64,000 nucleotides of DNA from Chaetoderma sp. LZ-2023a (GCA_034401795.1 CM067370.1:63699254-63763253), one strand, 5' to 3'; shown: positions 42,281 through 53,518, numbered from the stretch's first letter. Notes: a model not told the origin generated them from the letters alone. Numbers and translations are program-made.

Positions 42281-43232
42281 TATGCCTAAGTCATCATCAT
42301 CTAAAAACCCTCTATTACTCCAGTGAGCCCTTATTCACTTTCAGTTAAAAGAGAAAATAGTGCTTTACAAGGAATTACGTTTATTTCCCTATGAAAGATT
42401 GTTTTCTTGTCGTTAGGATGAATAAGGAACTAAGAGCAAATAATTAGAGCAAATAAGGTCTCGAAGGTGATCTCGAGCAGGTCACCGGGTCAAACCCACG
42501 TGAGTCTTGAGGTTGAAAAAAGAAGAAAAGGCATGACCCTCAAGCAGTGGTGGCGGCGGCGGAAGCCCCCGTCTTTATCATATATGCCAATGTAACCGGT
42601 TTGGTTTTGTATGCAAGATTCGAGTTATCTGCGTCTCTTCTGATCTAATAAGCTCTTCTGACTTCTGCTTCCAGTTGGGACGTAACTTCCGGTCTAGTGG
42701 ATGAATAAAGATCAAAGAGCAAATAATTAGAGCAGCAAAATATTAGAGCAAATAAGCTCATGAAGGTGAACTCGAGCAGGTCACCGGGTCAAACCCACGT
42801 GAGTCTTGAGGTTGAAAAAAGAAGAAAAGGCATGACCCTCAAGCAGTGGTGGCGGCAGCGGAAGGCCCGTCCTAAACACATGTGCCAATGTCAAAGTCTT
42901 GGTCATTCCGGTTGTCAGAAATGTCCACAGATCGCCTGTAGCTAGTGTTCATCAGTTCCGGTCTGACTTCCGCTTTGCGTATTTCCGGTTCCTATGCTTG
43001 TTCTGTTTTTTTACTGTACATCCGTGTTCAGTTTCCAGTTGTCTTCCGGTTTGCGCATTTCCGTTTCGTATTTTTCCACTTCCGGATTCATACATCCGGG
43101 GATAGAGTCATTACCGGTTTTTCATGGTGTTCTATGATGAACTTCCTGTTCTGTCTTCTTTTTTGGATTTCCGGTGATAGCTCTTACTGAGATTCCAGGT
43201 TTGTCTTTCCTAGGATCTAGTCATCATCTTGC
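42281..43232 (+). other. DIRS-2 leader with a 299-bp tandem duplication
   Basis: A possible ORF1 start (MPKSSSSKNPLLL) at 42,281 is followed by stops. Two copies of a block with GAGCAAATAATTAGAGCA, CTCGAGCAGGTCACCGGGTC and GGCATGACCCTCAAGCAGTG lie 299 bp apart (from about 42,417 and 42,700). TTCCGGT-type motifs recur at 42,900-43,180. Confidence 0.5.
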
Positions 43233-43235
43233 CTA

Positions 43236-43405
43236 TAGTCCAGTAAAACTACAAATTAACCTAGAACAAATTGCAACAGAATTTATTTCTTTTCTGCGGC
43301 ATTCATGGGACTGCCAGGTGTCACATATCAAAAGTCCTCCAAAATCCCTCGATGGGAAAGTGGGTAAATTCGCATATTTAGCTACCGCCATTATCCGAAT
43401 AATGA
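43236..43405. repeat. Left terminal inverted repeat of the AcademX-like element
   Basis: It matches the reverse complement of about 48,450-48,620. Exact shared blocks are TAGTCCAGT, GAACAAATTGCAACAGAATT and CATATCAAAAGTCCTCCAAA. The blocks between are diverged or carry indels. Confidence 0.75.
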
Positions 43406-43708
43406 AACTTCCCTTACCTGCTTCATTCCGCAAATAAACGAAGTAGAAATGTTGTCTAAGCTCTGAATTTCATGGTCACGGAAGACAGTAAGCAATTGGC
43501 AATATTGCCTTGAACCACTTGTACAAATTCTCCAAACCACAGATTAAATATGGTTGTATGCACAGGGCCGGGGTAATTTAAAAAAATTATATTTAAAGTA
43601 AGTTTAATTTTGTTTTTCGCTTTTAAAATTTTATCTAAAATAAATTGCATTTTAATTTTCACTTTTATCTCACAATTTGAATAAATTTCTATACAATTCA
43701 ATCAGAAT

Positions 43709-46700
43709 ATGGACATGGATTTAGATACATGCGTTATTTGTAACCAGAGCCTAGAAAATGGCTCACAAACTGTTAAGCTTCGAGTTAAAGGCTGTGACGG
43801 TATTAACAATGCTAGCAGAGCCCGTGAAAGCGATGTCATAGCTGAAGTAGGACAGAGGGTTCATGTAAAATGTCGACGGGAGTTCATTGATCCCAAGCGG
43901 ATTGCCCGTGACGCAGAGAAAATTGAACAATCTCCGCCACCCATGCGAACACTCCGTTCAGAAAGTCCAACATTCAATTTTAGTGAACATTGTTTGCTAT
44001 GCGGATACCCTGCAAAAATTCAAGATGGAAAGAAACGTGGCTATGATATTTATCCAGTAAGTACTCATGACTTTCAATGTAGTATCGCCGAGGCCTGTGA
44101 GCAGAGAAAAGACGAATGGGGCAAACTTGTAGCTGGGCGGCTTGCCTTCACGCCGGATTTATGCGTTGTCAATGCAGTATACCATCAAAGCTGCAGCGTA
44201 AATTTTCGAACCATGAAAAATATCCCTCAGCTGCACTCATCTTGCTCATCCCAAAAACATGGAAGGCCAGAAGACTTGGACAGAGTAAGAGCATTTAGTG
44301 CGACAATGGCATTTCTTGAAAATAATGATGATGAGCAGCTGACCCTGCACGACCTCGTTAATAAAATGCAAGAGTATCTCGATGATAAAGAGAATAAAGC
44401 ATACAGTACAAAATACATGCAGGATAAAATAAAAGATAATTATGGCGATGAAATATTTATTAGCACTGTGAATGGTAAGCCAAACGTTGTTACCTTTCGT
44501 TCTAAAGCATCTACTATTTTGACTGACTTCTATAAGGAACAGAAGAGAAAGGATTCCAAATCAGAGAGCATGCTAATCATCCAGACAGCTGCCAAACTGC
44601 TTAGACACGATATTAAGTTAATTGATTCATGCACATCATCTGAAAGCTATCCATCAAGGGAGCAAATGAGCGACCCAGTAAAGGCATTGAATTATTTACC
44701 AGAGACACTGCGGGAATTATTGCGGATTTTGTTTACTGGAAAAGACACAGAAATGAAACAGGCATCAGTTGGACAGGCTATTATGCAAGGAACTCGTCCT
44801 AGAGTTATTTTGGCACCTTTGCAGTTCGGGCTGTCATGTGAGATGCACCATAAATTTGGATCTAGATTTATTGTTGACACCTTGTACAAGCACGGATTTG
44901 GATGTTCATACGCGGAGATACAGAGGTTTGAGCGCAGTGCATCACTTCATGGTGGAGATCTACCACAGCCATTATCAGGCGAGTTCATTCAGTTTGTTGC
45001 CGACAATGTGGATCACAATATTTGCACAATAGATGGGCATAATACATTTCATGGAATGGGAATCATTGCATCTGTTACACCAGGAAACCTTTCGTGCAAA
45101 CTTATTCCAAGGATAAATGTAACATCTGAAGATATCAAGCAAGTTGGCAAGATCTGTATCAGGAACTTTGAGTCTCAGCATACCAGGAACTTCCCATTGA
45201 CCTTTAAGGAGTTAACTGCGATGGAACAAACAGACCCAACAGCTGACATTGACATCCTCTGGGATTTCTCTTTGTTTCTGCGTTCAAGGAGACAGTCATG
45301 GTCTGGCATGATGCAAACTGTTCACCAAGGAGTTTATCCAGGTAAATCGTCTGTTATTTTCCTTCCGATGATAGATCTAGAGCCAAGTAACATGACCTGC
45401 ATCTTTTCCACTTTGACTTATGTTTGTGAACAGGCAAACCGATACCATGTTGCACCCGTGATTACATTTGATCAGCCCTTATTTTGGAAAGCTATGACTA
45501 TCATAGAGATTGAGCCGAGCTGGAGTCCATTAAAGCAAATTATTCTAAGACTCGGAGGTCTTCATATGGAGATGAGCTTCCTTGGCTGCATTGGTCACTT
45601 AATGGCAGGAAGCGGTCTTGCGCCTATTCTAGAGGTAGTCTACGCTGAGAATGCTGTCAAACACATTCTTAGTGGAAAGGCAATTTCTCGAGCAGTTCGA
45701 GGACACCTCATGGTTTTTGCTTCTCTCAGTACAATCTTGATTGCAAATGCATACAACCTACCACTACCTACAATTGCAGATGCTGAAGTTGACACAGTAG
45801 AATATTCCGCTGCAATGCATTCAAAAGAATTGTTTGACAATGATGATAATGTTGCAGGACATGAAACGATTGAAAGTTCCCTAAATAAAAGTCTGGTTAA
45901 AGTTGGAGAGCTCTATGATGACATTATCAAAAATCTGTATGTAGCTACAAGATTGTCCTCGGAAAATGCATTACATGATGTCAAGGACAAACTAGACTCA
46001 GAGAAGGTGGTCATGAAAGATAAGAGGACTGCACGACTCTGGCTTTTGTATATGGAGTTGGTTGACATTCTGCGCAAATTCATTAAGGCAGAACGAACTG
46101 GTGATTGGAACATGCACCTTCAGACCGTTCGTGAGATGCTTCCATATTTTGCAGCCGCTGGGCATAATCTGTACGCCAAGTCTGCATATGTATATTTACA
46201 AAAGATGTTAGAAATACCTGAAAGTCATCCAGATATACACACCAGCTTCCTCAATGGTCATCATGTCATTCATCGAAGTGATAGGTATTGGGCAGGGTTA
46301 TCTACTGATCTAGTTATTGAGCAGGTCCTTATGAGAAGTGTAAAGTCAAGTGGTGGTCTAACACGAGGTCGTGGAATGACAGAACTTCAGCGTCTTGTTT
46401 GGTTGTTGTCTATGCCCGCATGTGCAGATGTGTGTAATGCAATGCAAGAGCTCTCTGGGGTAAACTGTGATTCAAGTGAACAACACAAAGATTCCACACA
46501 ATCTCGAATAAAGCGTGATATGGATGATACTTACAAAATTCTCAAAATCCTTAGTGAACTGAATCCATTTGGACCAGACCCTTCTCTTAGAGGACTTGTT
46601 AGTGGATTGTCTGCACATGAATCAGTCAATGTTGACGATGCTAAAGATATTGGAGAATCAATTATTAATTCGATGTGTGGCCAATGTGTATCAAGCATTT

Positions 46701-48163
46701 CGTTCCAGAGAAAGAGACAAGCTATTACCTTAGCATCCAAAACATCTCTCAAGATTGATGATGAATGTGTACAAATTGATCCACAACTCCTATTTCAAAG
46801 ACTCAGTTTAATTGCTACAAATGGATCAAAAGGGAATCCATCATCTTATTTTGAGTATGAGTTGTGCACTCATCCGCCCGCACTCTTTGATAATTCATCT
46901 CTTCCATGGGAAGCAAATAAGCCGGCACTTGCTGATGCATTGTGGAAATTAATTCAAAATGAAGATGCAGTCCTTCCAGATTCTGTCCACTATGTGCTTG
47001 ATGGAGGAGCTCTATTACACCGTGTTCCATGGCAGCGTGGAGAGACATTTGCAAATGTTTGTCAAAGATATGTAAAATATTGCATAAGCAAATATGGAAA
47101 GGCTACAGTAGTTTTTGATGGTTATGACCAAGGCCCAGACATAAAAGATGTAACACATAAGAGGCGAACTCGTGGATCAGGCGCAACTGTTGTACTGACT
47201 CCGCAAACAGTTGTAACTCTGAGTAAGCCTGATTTTCTTAGTAACAAGCAGAACAAACATCGGTTCATATCAATCTTAAGTTCATCTCTCGAACAGGCTG
47301 GATGCTTAACGATAAAGGCAAGCGGTGATGCTGATGTCTTAATTACGCAAACGGCTATCTTGGCTTCAAAGTCAACAAATACTGCTCTTGTTGGAGACGA
47401 TACCGACCTACTGGTGTTGCTTCTATACCATACTGATATGAATGGCTGTCAGCTATTTTTCAGACCAGAGCCAAAGCAAAATGCAAAGAAACCCCGACTG
47501 TGGAATATCAAAATGGCAAAGGAAAAACTCGGGTTCTGTTTGTGCTCACAGCTGTTATTTATCCATGCTATCCTTGGCTGTGACTCAACATCTAGGCTTT
47601 ATGGAATTGGAAAATCTGCATCCCTTAGCAAAATCCAGTGCTGCAAAGAACTCTCTCAAATTGCTGAAGTGTTTACAATGAGTAATGCGAATAAAGATGA
47701 CGTGATAAAAGCAGGTGAGAAGGCAATGCTTATTCTATACAATGGCACTTCAATGGATAGTCTAGTTGCTTTGCGGTACAAGCGATTCAGGGAGAAGGTT
47801 GCAAAAAGTTCCAAGTATGTTGAAGCACGAGATTTACCACCAACACCCGCATCCGCAAAGTTTCACAGTCTTCGCGTGTACTACCAAATTCAAGTTTGGA
47901 GAGGAGATGCTGGAGATATGGATCCAACAGAATGGGGCTGGAAAGTTCTCAACCACCAAATGCTGCCTGTTAAGACTGACATGCTGGCAGCACCTGACGA
48001 TTTACTGTATTCATTTAGATGCAGCTGCAAAACTGGCTGTGAATCAAAGAGATGCACCTGTAGAAAACATGGGCTCAGCTGCACATCCGCCTGCGAAGAC
48101 TGTAAGGGTCTCAGTTGCTCGAATTCAATAACGCTCATTGAGGAAGATGACTTGGATAATTGA
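43709..48163 (+). CDS. AcademX-like transposase with XPG-type nuclease and CXC domain
   Basis: An intronless, fully open 1,484-residue protein, by far the best-kept gene here. N-terminal zinc-finger-like pairs: C8/C11 with H52/C55, and C95/C98 with H159/C162. A candidate DDE core follows: D432 or D435 in VADNVDHN, D588 in ITFDQPLFW, E621 in GGLHMEMSFLG (32 residues after D588). Then comes a helical region, and from about 1,090 to 1,260 an XPG/FEN-like acidic nuclease pattern: D1098 (VLDGG), D1137 (VFDGYD), D1207/D1209 (SGDADVL), D1230/D1231/D1233 (VGDDTDLLVLL). The end is a CXC cysteine cluster, residues 1,438-1,470 (CSCKTGC, CTCRKHGLSC). It would cut and join the element's own ends. The Met at 43,709 is the first in frame and precedes the first finger. 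Host domestication is a less likely alternative, because inverted repeats frame the gene. Confidence 0.8.
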   Translation: MDMDLDTCVICNQSLENGSQTVKLRVKGCDGINNASRARESDVIAEVGQRVHVKCRREFIDPKRIARDAEKIEQSPPPMRTLRSESPTFNFSEHCLLCGYPAKIQDGKKRGYDIYPVSTHDFQCSIAEACEQRKDEWGKLVAGRLAFTPDLCVVNAVYHQSCSVNFRTMKNIPQLHSSCSSQKHGRPEDLDRVRAFSATMAFLENNDDEQLTLHDLVNKMQEYLDDKENKAYSTKYMQDKIKDNYGDEIFISTVNGKPNVVTFRSKASTILTDFYKEQKRKDSKSESMLIIQTAAKLLRHDIKLIDSCTSSESYPSREQMSDPVKALNYLPETLRELLRILFTGKDTEMKQASVGQAIMQGTRPRVILAPLQFGLSCEMHHKFGSRFIVDTLYKHGFGCSYAEIQRFERSASLHGGDLPQPLSGEFIQFVADNVDHNICTIDGHNTFHGMGIIASVTPGNLSCKLIPRINVTSEDIKQVGKICIRNFESQHTRNFPLTFKELTAMEQTDPTADIDILWDFSLFLRSRRQSWSGMMQTVHQGVYPGKSSVIFLPMIDLEPSNMTCIFSTLTYVCEQANRYHVAPVITFDQPLFWKAMTIIEIEPSWSPLKQIILRLGGLHMEMSFLGCIGHLMAGSGLAPILEVVYAENAVKHILSGKAISRAVRGHLMVFASLSTILIANAYNLPLPTIADAEVDTVEYSAAMHSKELFDNDDNVAGHETIESSLNKSLVKVGELYDDIIKNLYVATRLSSENALHDVKDKLDSEKVVMKDKRTARLWLLYMELVDILRKFIKAERTGDWNMHLQTVREMLPYFAAAGHNLYAKSAYVYLQKMLEIPESHPDIHTSFLNGHHVIHRSDRYWAGLSTDLVIEQVLMRSVKSSGGLTRGRGMTELQRLVWLLSMPACADVCNAMQELSGVNCDSSEQHKDSTQSRIKRDMDDTYKILKILSELNPFGPDPSLRGLVSGLSAHESVNVDDAKDIGESIINSMCGQCVSSISFQRKRQAITLASKTSLKIDDECVQIDPQLLFQRLSLIATNGSKGNPSSYFEYELCTHPPALFDNSSLPWEANKPALADALWKLIQNEDAVLPDSVHYVLDGGALLHRVPWQRGETFANVCQRYVKYCISKYGKATVVFDGYDQGPDIKDVTHKRRTRGSGATVVLTPQTVVTLSKPDFLSNKQNKHRFISILSSSLEQAGCLTIKASGDADVLITQTAILASKSTNTALVGDDTDLLVLLLYHTDMNGCQLFFRPEPKQNAKKPRLWNIKMAKEKLGFCLCSQLLFIHAILGCDSTSRLYGIGKSASLSKIQCCKELSQIAEVFTMSNANKDDVIKAGEKAMLILYNGTSMDSLVALRYKRFREKVAKSSKYVEARDLPPTPASAKFHSLRVYYQIQVWRGDAGDMDPTEWGWKVLNHQMLPVKTDMLAAPDDLLYSFRCSCKTGCESKRCTCRKHGLSCTSACEDCKGLSCSNSITLIEEDDLDN

Positions 48164-48248
48164 TGCAAGATGAAATTAGTAGAAACCAGGTAACTATGCC
48201 ATACTATTTCATCTTAGCTTAGCTTAGAAACACACAATACCGTGACAT

Positions 48249-48254
48249 AATAAA
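48249..48254 (+). promoter_or_regulatory. Polyadenylation signal of the AcademX-like gene
   Basis: AATAAA lies 86 bp after the stop codon, inside the inverted-repeat boundary. Inferred from consensus. Confidence 0.45.
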
Positions 48255-48449
48255 ATATAATATGTATTGTATCAATATCAATGATGGTATTAGGTAAATT
48301 CATGCAAGTGGCATAACACAATACATTTAATTTGTGGAGAATATGTCAATCGTATTCATTTATTACTAAAAAAGTCCAAAAATACCCAGTCACACATATA
48401 TTACATACCGGTTTTAAAGAAATAAAGAAAAATGGATTTTTCAGGTGAA

Positions 48450-48620
48450 ATGGCCCAAATCTGGTAATAATTATGCAAATTTTACCCTTTCCCCTATTGG
48501 AATTTTGGAGGACTTTTGATATGTTGTACATGATGGCCCCCTATACACTGGGCGAGGTAAAAAAATTCTGTTGCAATTTGTTCCGGGTTAAAATATTTTT
48601 GGCCTAGATTGACTGGACTA
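48450..48620. repeat. Right terminal inverted repeat of the AcademX-like element
   Basis: Reverse complement of the left repeat; it ends ACTGGACTA before CTA. See the left repeat for shared blocks. Confidence 0.75.
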
Positions 48621-48623
48621 CTA

Positions 48624-49440
48624 GGAGTTAGTCTTATTTCAGTAAGTGCTTTTAAAATCGGAATGTTTATTCGCTGAAAATATTAATTCCGAGACATTGC
48701 CAGTCTTGAAGTCTCTCTTGGAATTGTAGATATTCAGCATTTATTCTTTTATCAGTGAAACAATTCAACGTAATTAAGGACTTCTGACTTGCTGCCGGAT
48801 GGGTTTTTAGTTGCAGCCGAAGTCAGTCTGTATTCTACGCATTATCGCTAGATACATAATTTTTAATTTCATCCAACGTTAGATGGCCAGTTGTATTCGG
48901 GCCGTTCAGCCTTTTTTCGAGCTCTTTTTTCCTCTTATGTCGGCGGGTTGACATATTTATTTTAGCCAAAGGGAGTTATTTTGTGGAAGAAAACCCCTGT
49001 TTCTAGCATAATTCTTAGTCTAATTCTGACAGGCGCTGAAAGGAAAAGATTCAGTAGTGGATTCGTAGGGAAGAGAATGGCTCTAAGATTAATGATTACA
49101 AGAGCAAGAAGACGCTGAGAATAGAGAAATAAGACAAAAAGGAAAAAGGAATAAAAGCCGAGTTTTTTCTTCTGCGTTGTCACGTTCATGATTTTGGTGA
49201 GTCATTTCGCTTTGATTTTATATCGCCTCTGTCTTTCAGCGTTTTGTTTCGTGATTCAACCCGTAGTGTTTCATCATAATCAAGTATCAGTGTTTTGTGT
49301 ATTTAACACTCGAGCTGATCCCGGAGATTCATTATCAATCTATGAATCATTCCTTTTATTGGCATATCAAACTCAATGACATCCGTCTTTAACAGATGAT
49401 AATATTGGTTCTAAGTCTTTAAATATAAATAAGTAAAGAT
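48624..49440. other. Probable DIRS-2 leader downstream of the nested transposon
   Basis: Non-coding in appearance. Short open frames on both strands have no recognised domain. Confidence 0.35.
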
Positions 49441-50547
49441 AAGTATAGGTCTCTTCCTTCATCCTCTGCTCCTTCTCCTTCTTTTAGTCATGTTCTCCTT
49501 CCTCTCTTTCAGTCTTCCTCTTTTTCCCCCCTCTGAGGTTTTCCCATATTTCGTCTTCTATCAATCCTCTCCAGAGATCTTCTGGTTCTGTTCTTTCCTC
49601 TTCATCTGCCATTCTTCTTAATTCCTCTCTTCCTCCTTCTTCCTCTTCTTCCGCCTTTGATCATCTGGATCCGATTGTTTCTGTCGTTCTCTCTTTTGAG
49701 CTTGAGTTTCAAATTGTTGATTAAGGTCTGGTTTTCTCATTGTTTTCTGTGCTTAGGGATTCGTTCCTTGTTCGTTCTTTCATGTCAGCTTTTTTCTCTA
49801 TTTCAAGGTTTTCCGCTAGTGGCCTGAATCACTTTCCATGTCCTCTGGTCAGGATGTTGTATCTGATCACATTTTTTCTGATCAATCTTATTCCTTTTCT
49901 GATTCTTTACAGTTTTCTTCTCTTCAAGCTTGCTCTCCTCTTTCCATTTGAACTGTTGATTCTATGGCCTCTGGTGACTCTTCTCTTCATTTTTCTTCTC
50001 CATCTCCTAATCCTTCTTCTAATTCTTCAATTCCCAAGTCGGTCAGGGCTGAGGAGATTTTATCCAGTCGGTCTCTTCGGATGACTGGTCCCTGGCTCAC
50101 AGGTGGATTGCTTAGATTCTTTCTCTTCCTTTTAAGGACGAGTTTTCTATAGACCTTCCTTCTTTCGTGTCGGCTCTTTCTTCTTCTAATTCTTCTTTCT
50201 TGTCTCCTCAGGTCCTTCCAATTGACAATTTAGTCATTAACATGTTAGTTTTCTTTGTGAATGATGTTAATTCTAAGGAATTTTCTCTTATCTCTAAATA
50301 TGATGCTCCTTTTTTCAGATCCCAAAGGATGATTACTTACGAGTTGCCACTTTTCTCTCTGGACCTTCCTGGGAAGTTCTTTCCTTTCATGTTAAAGATT
50401 TTTCTAAGGTTAGACAACCCCGTGCTCTTAGAGCGAGAGGGGGGTGCCAGGCTTATTTTTACAGACCTAGTTCAAGGTCTAGTGGTAGGTCTTCACACAG
50501 AGGTTTTTCAAGCTAAAAGAATGAAGGTGTGGCCTCCGCCCGGGTAG
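49441..50547 (+). pseudogene. DIRS-2 Gag-like region
   Basis: A pyrimidine-rich stretch that encodes Ser/Pro-rich sequence when read in steps (SSSPFS-like, KSVRAEEILSSRSLRM). The most natural later stretch is LSSSNSSFLSPQVLPIDNLV and VNDVNSKEFSLISKYDAPFF. Its position upstream of RT and its composition fit DIRS Gag, but several frame changes and stops are needed. No zinc finger is seen. Confidence 0.5.
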
Positions 50548-50749
50548 GTCCAACCGTTTCTTCTATTTTATCTCTTCTCTTCCTCTTCTTGGGTCTTTGG
50601 ATCCGTCGGTTTAGTGTCTTATACATACATGAGAGCGTTCAGCTTAGGGTAGGAATTCCTACCCTGTCATTAAATCTTAGCAAAATGATCTCTATTCACT
50701 CTGAAACATTCAAATCTGCATTAATTTTAATTTAACAAGGGGGTATGAC

Positions 50750-51352
50750 ATGATTAAATCTCATCATTCTTACTCCCAAGTCAAGATGGAGACCATCTCC
50801 CAGATCATTTCCAGTCTAGATCAGGGTATGTGGTCGTTTTCCATTGACCAAAATGACGCCTTCTTTCATGTTCTCATTCACCCTTCCTTCAGAAAATTAC
50901 TGAGATTTGCTTACAAAGATCGAGTTTGGCAGTTTCGTGCCATGCCTTTTGGCCTGACCACAGCTCCTTTTCTTTTTACTCACCTAGTCTCAACCATGGC
51001 AGGAATTTTACACCGTCATTCTATCCATCTACACGTTTATATAGACGATTGGTTAGTAAAGCAGTCTTTCTCAATTCTCAGGAATTCTTCCAGAGGTTTG
51101 CAGTCTGGCATGCAACCTTGGGTGGATTTTAAATCTAAAGAAATCAAGCCTATGTCCCTCTCAAATCTTCACGCATCTAGGCATTTCTTTCGATCTGGCC
51201 CAGGGTGTAGTCTTCCCCTCAGATCCAAGAATAGAGGCTTTATCAGTGGCAATGGAAATCCTGTCTTCTTCTTCCATGGTCTGAGCAAGATTTCTGCTAA
51301 GAGTGATAGGTTTGATGGTCAGCATAGAGAATGTTATTCCATGGGCAGATGA
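50750..51352 (+). pseudogene. DIRS-2 reverse transcriptase remnant
   Basis: The first half is clear: METISQIISSLDQGMWSFSI, motif A SIDQNDAFFHVLIHP, RAMPFGLTTAPFLFTHLV, and YIDDWLVKQ (Tyr at 51,038-51,040). Motif A has QND where KDA is seen in DIRS-1. After YIDDW the frame is lost and the thumb is only readable by switching frames. The frame also lacks the upstream RT fingers. Confidence 0.8.
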
Positions 51353-51469
51353 TGAGAAGACCCTTCCAAATGTATTTAATGTCCCTTTGGAAGCAGTCGG
51401 TTCACTCTATTTACCATCAGATTCCCATCAGAGAACACTTGATTCCTCTTCTAGATTTTTGGAAAGATC

Positions 51470-52366
51470 GTTCTCTGCTTCTGATGGGTGTTCCACTGGT
51501 AAAGTCCTCCTCTCAGGCGATTATCGTCACAGATGCTTCTCAGGAGGGATAGGGAGCGGTCTGGGACTCCCTGTCGGCTTCCGGTCTTTGGTCCCTGGAG
51601 GAGTCGACAGCTCATATCAACATTCTGGAATTGTGTGCTGTCAAGAAGGCTCTCCCTTCATGGTCAGATCTTGTGATAGGGCTCAAAGTCTTGATTCGGA
51701 CGGACAATTCGACAGTGGTCTCTTATATCAACAGGCAGGGGGGGGGGGGGGGGTGGTACAGGGTCATCTCTCCGTTGTCTAGAAGTGTGGAACCTTCTCT
51801 TATGGTGTCGCAAGAATCAGATTCTTCTAGTGTCTTCTCATGTCCCAGGCGGTCTGAATTCTCTTGCAGACCAACTGTCACATCCCAGCTAATTCGCCCA
51901 CACAGAGTGGCGGTTAAAGAGGTCGGTTGTCAAAGCGATTTTCAGTCTTATGGATCGTCCTCTGGTAGATCTGTTTGCAACATCTCTAAATGCTCAGATC
52001 TCCTCTTACATGTCTCCTTTTCCTGACAGTCAAGCCCTGGTGGTGGATGCCCTGTATCAGTCATGGACAGGAATGTTCGTCTATGCGTTTCCTCCAACGA
52101 TTTTGATTCCGTTAGTGTTGAAGAAGGTCAAAGAACAAATCTGCGAGATTCTTTTAATAGGTCCTTTTTGGCTAGAGAGGATTTGGTTTGTAGACCTTCT
52201 AGATCTCCTGGTAGACTTCCCTCGTCTTCTTCCATTTGTCCACGATCTTCTGTCTCAAGTAAGAGGTCTTTGTCTTCATCCAAACCCAGAAATCTTCAGT
52301 CTCTGTGTTTGGAGAATATCGAAACTAAAGTCTACGAGAATAAAGTTTCTTCAAGATCTCCAGTAA
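51470..52366 (+). pseudogene. DIRS-2 RNase H and linker
   Basis: RNase H reads IIVTDASQEG, then a stop (TAG at 51,550-51,552 where Trp is expected), GAVWDSLSASG, HINILELCAVKKAL, VLIRTDNSTVVSYINRQGG. All three acidic residues are present. A 16-G run (51,738-51,753) sits at the end of NRQGG and disrupts the frame. The linker resumes with MDRPLVDLFATSLNAQISSY and VYAFPPTILIPLVLKKVK, parallel to DIRS-1. Confidence 0.8.
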
Positions 52367-53265
52367 TTATCGATTCTTCCAGAAGAGAGTCGACCCGCAG
52401 AGTTTACAAGTGTCGACTTAAAATTTTTGGAGAATGGTGTTCAGACCAAGGTCTCGTGCCCGATTCTGTTTCTATTCCCCAAGTATTAGACTTTTTAACA
52501 TATCTCTTTGATTCCTTACATTTATCAGGTAATATGGTTAGGGGATATAGATTTTCTCTGGCATCTTCTCTTCCTTGCCTTCTGTATGCTGATGTCAAGG
52601 ACACTCGTCCTCCGATAGCTAAGCCTTTACCTTCGTGGAACTTGGCTTTGGTTTTTCAAGTGCTGGCAGGCCGTCATTTTGAACCTCTCCTCTATTAGTA
52701 TTAACGGCCTCTGCCAGAAGGCGTTCAGAATTCATGCTTTTTCTGCTGAAAGGGAGAGATTTATAGTTTCAGGAAATGGTTTAGTTTTATATCCCAGAAG
52801 GGATTTTTTATCTAAAACTCAGTCCGACCGGTTTCCTGCTAGTCCGATCATTTTAAAATCATTATCGTCTTCCCACAAACTCTGGTGTCCTGTTAGGGCA
52901 TTAAGAATGTACAAACAGCGAACTGATTTCAAAAGATTTGACCCGTCCCTTTTATGGGTTTCTTATGCGGAAGAGTTAGCTAAGCCGGTCTCAAAGTTTA
53001 CGATACCCTGATGGATTTGGGAGACAATTAAGCTTTGTTACGAGATTGCTTCTCCAGAACAAATTAATCTCTCCCATATTAAAGCTCACGATGTTAGAGG
53101 AATGGCTTCCTCTTTTGCACTTTTTGCCAGTTCGTATTTAGATGAAGCCATGCAGGTTGCAGGATGAAAATCTGAATCCTCTTTTACAACCGTTTATCTG
53201 AAAGATCAGAGTGCAGCAGCCTCCTTCTTTCGTATTATTACGATTTTAACCAAAAAACGGAGCTG
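52367..53265 (+). pseudogene. DIRS-2 tyrosine recombinase remnant
   Basis: N-terminal helices read RRESTRRVYKCRLKIFGEWC and VLDFLTYLFDSLHLSGNMV. The first Arg region is ARRRSE, with a one-base change of frame before HAFSAERERFIVSG. Later come KAHDVRGMASSFALF (HxxR box), a stop TGA at 53,165-53,167 where DIRS-1 has Trp, then KSESSFTTVYLKD with the nucleophile Tyr. The order equals that of DIRS-1. Confidence 0.8.
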
Positions 53266-53518
53266 AAGACCATTTACCAAGCACATCTCGCCATTTTCGT
53301 TAAGACTGTGTGTCTGTAAGAAATAGAGTTTATTTTGGTTTTTATTTATCTCTAAGTTCAAGTTTTCCTTATTTGATAATCACAGTGTGATTGATTTAAA
53401 TGCACTATTATGTTATGTTATTAACATTTGGATAAGATTGGTTTGATTTTATTCTTGTTTGTGGATTCTCAAATCGCCTCCCACCTAATGTTTTAAGTGG
53501 GGCACTGACCAAATCTAC

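Larger units (their letters stand above)
43236..48620 (+). mobile_element. AcademX-like DNA transposon with intact ORF
   Basis: A 5,385-bp unit with imperfect terminal inverted repeats starting TAGTCCAGT, and CTA on both sides (43,233-43,235 and 48,621-48,623), a candidate 3-bp target duplication. It carries a single large gene on the plus strand. Three- to four-base duplications and a transposase joined to an XPG-type nuclease are reported features of the Academ superfamily, AcademX lineage. The placement is by recalled family features and visible motifs; I could not run a search. Confidence 0.7.
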
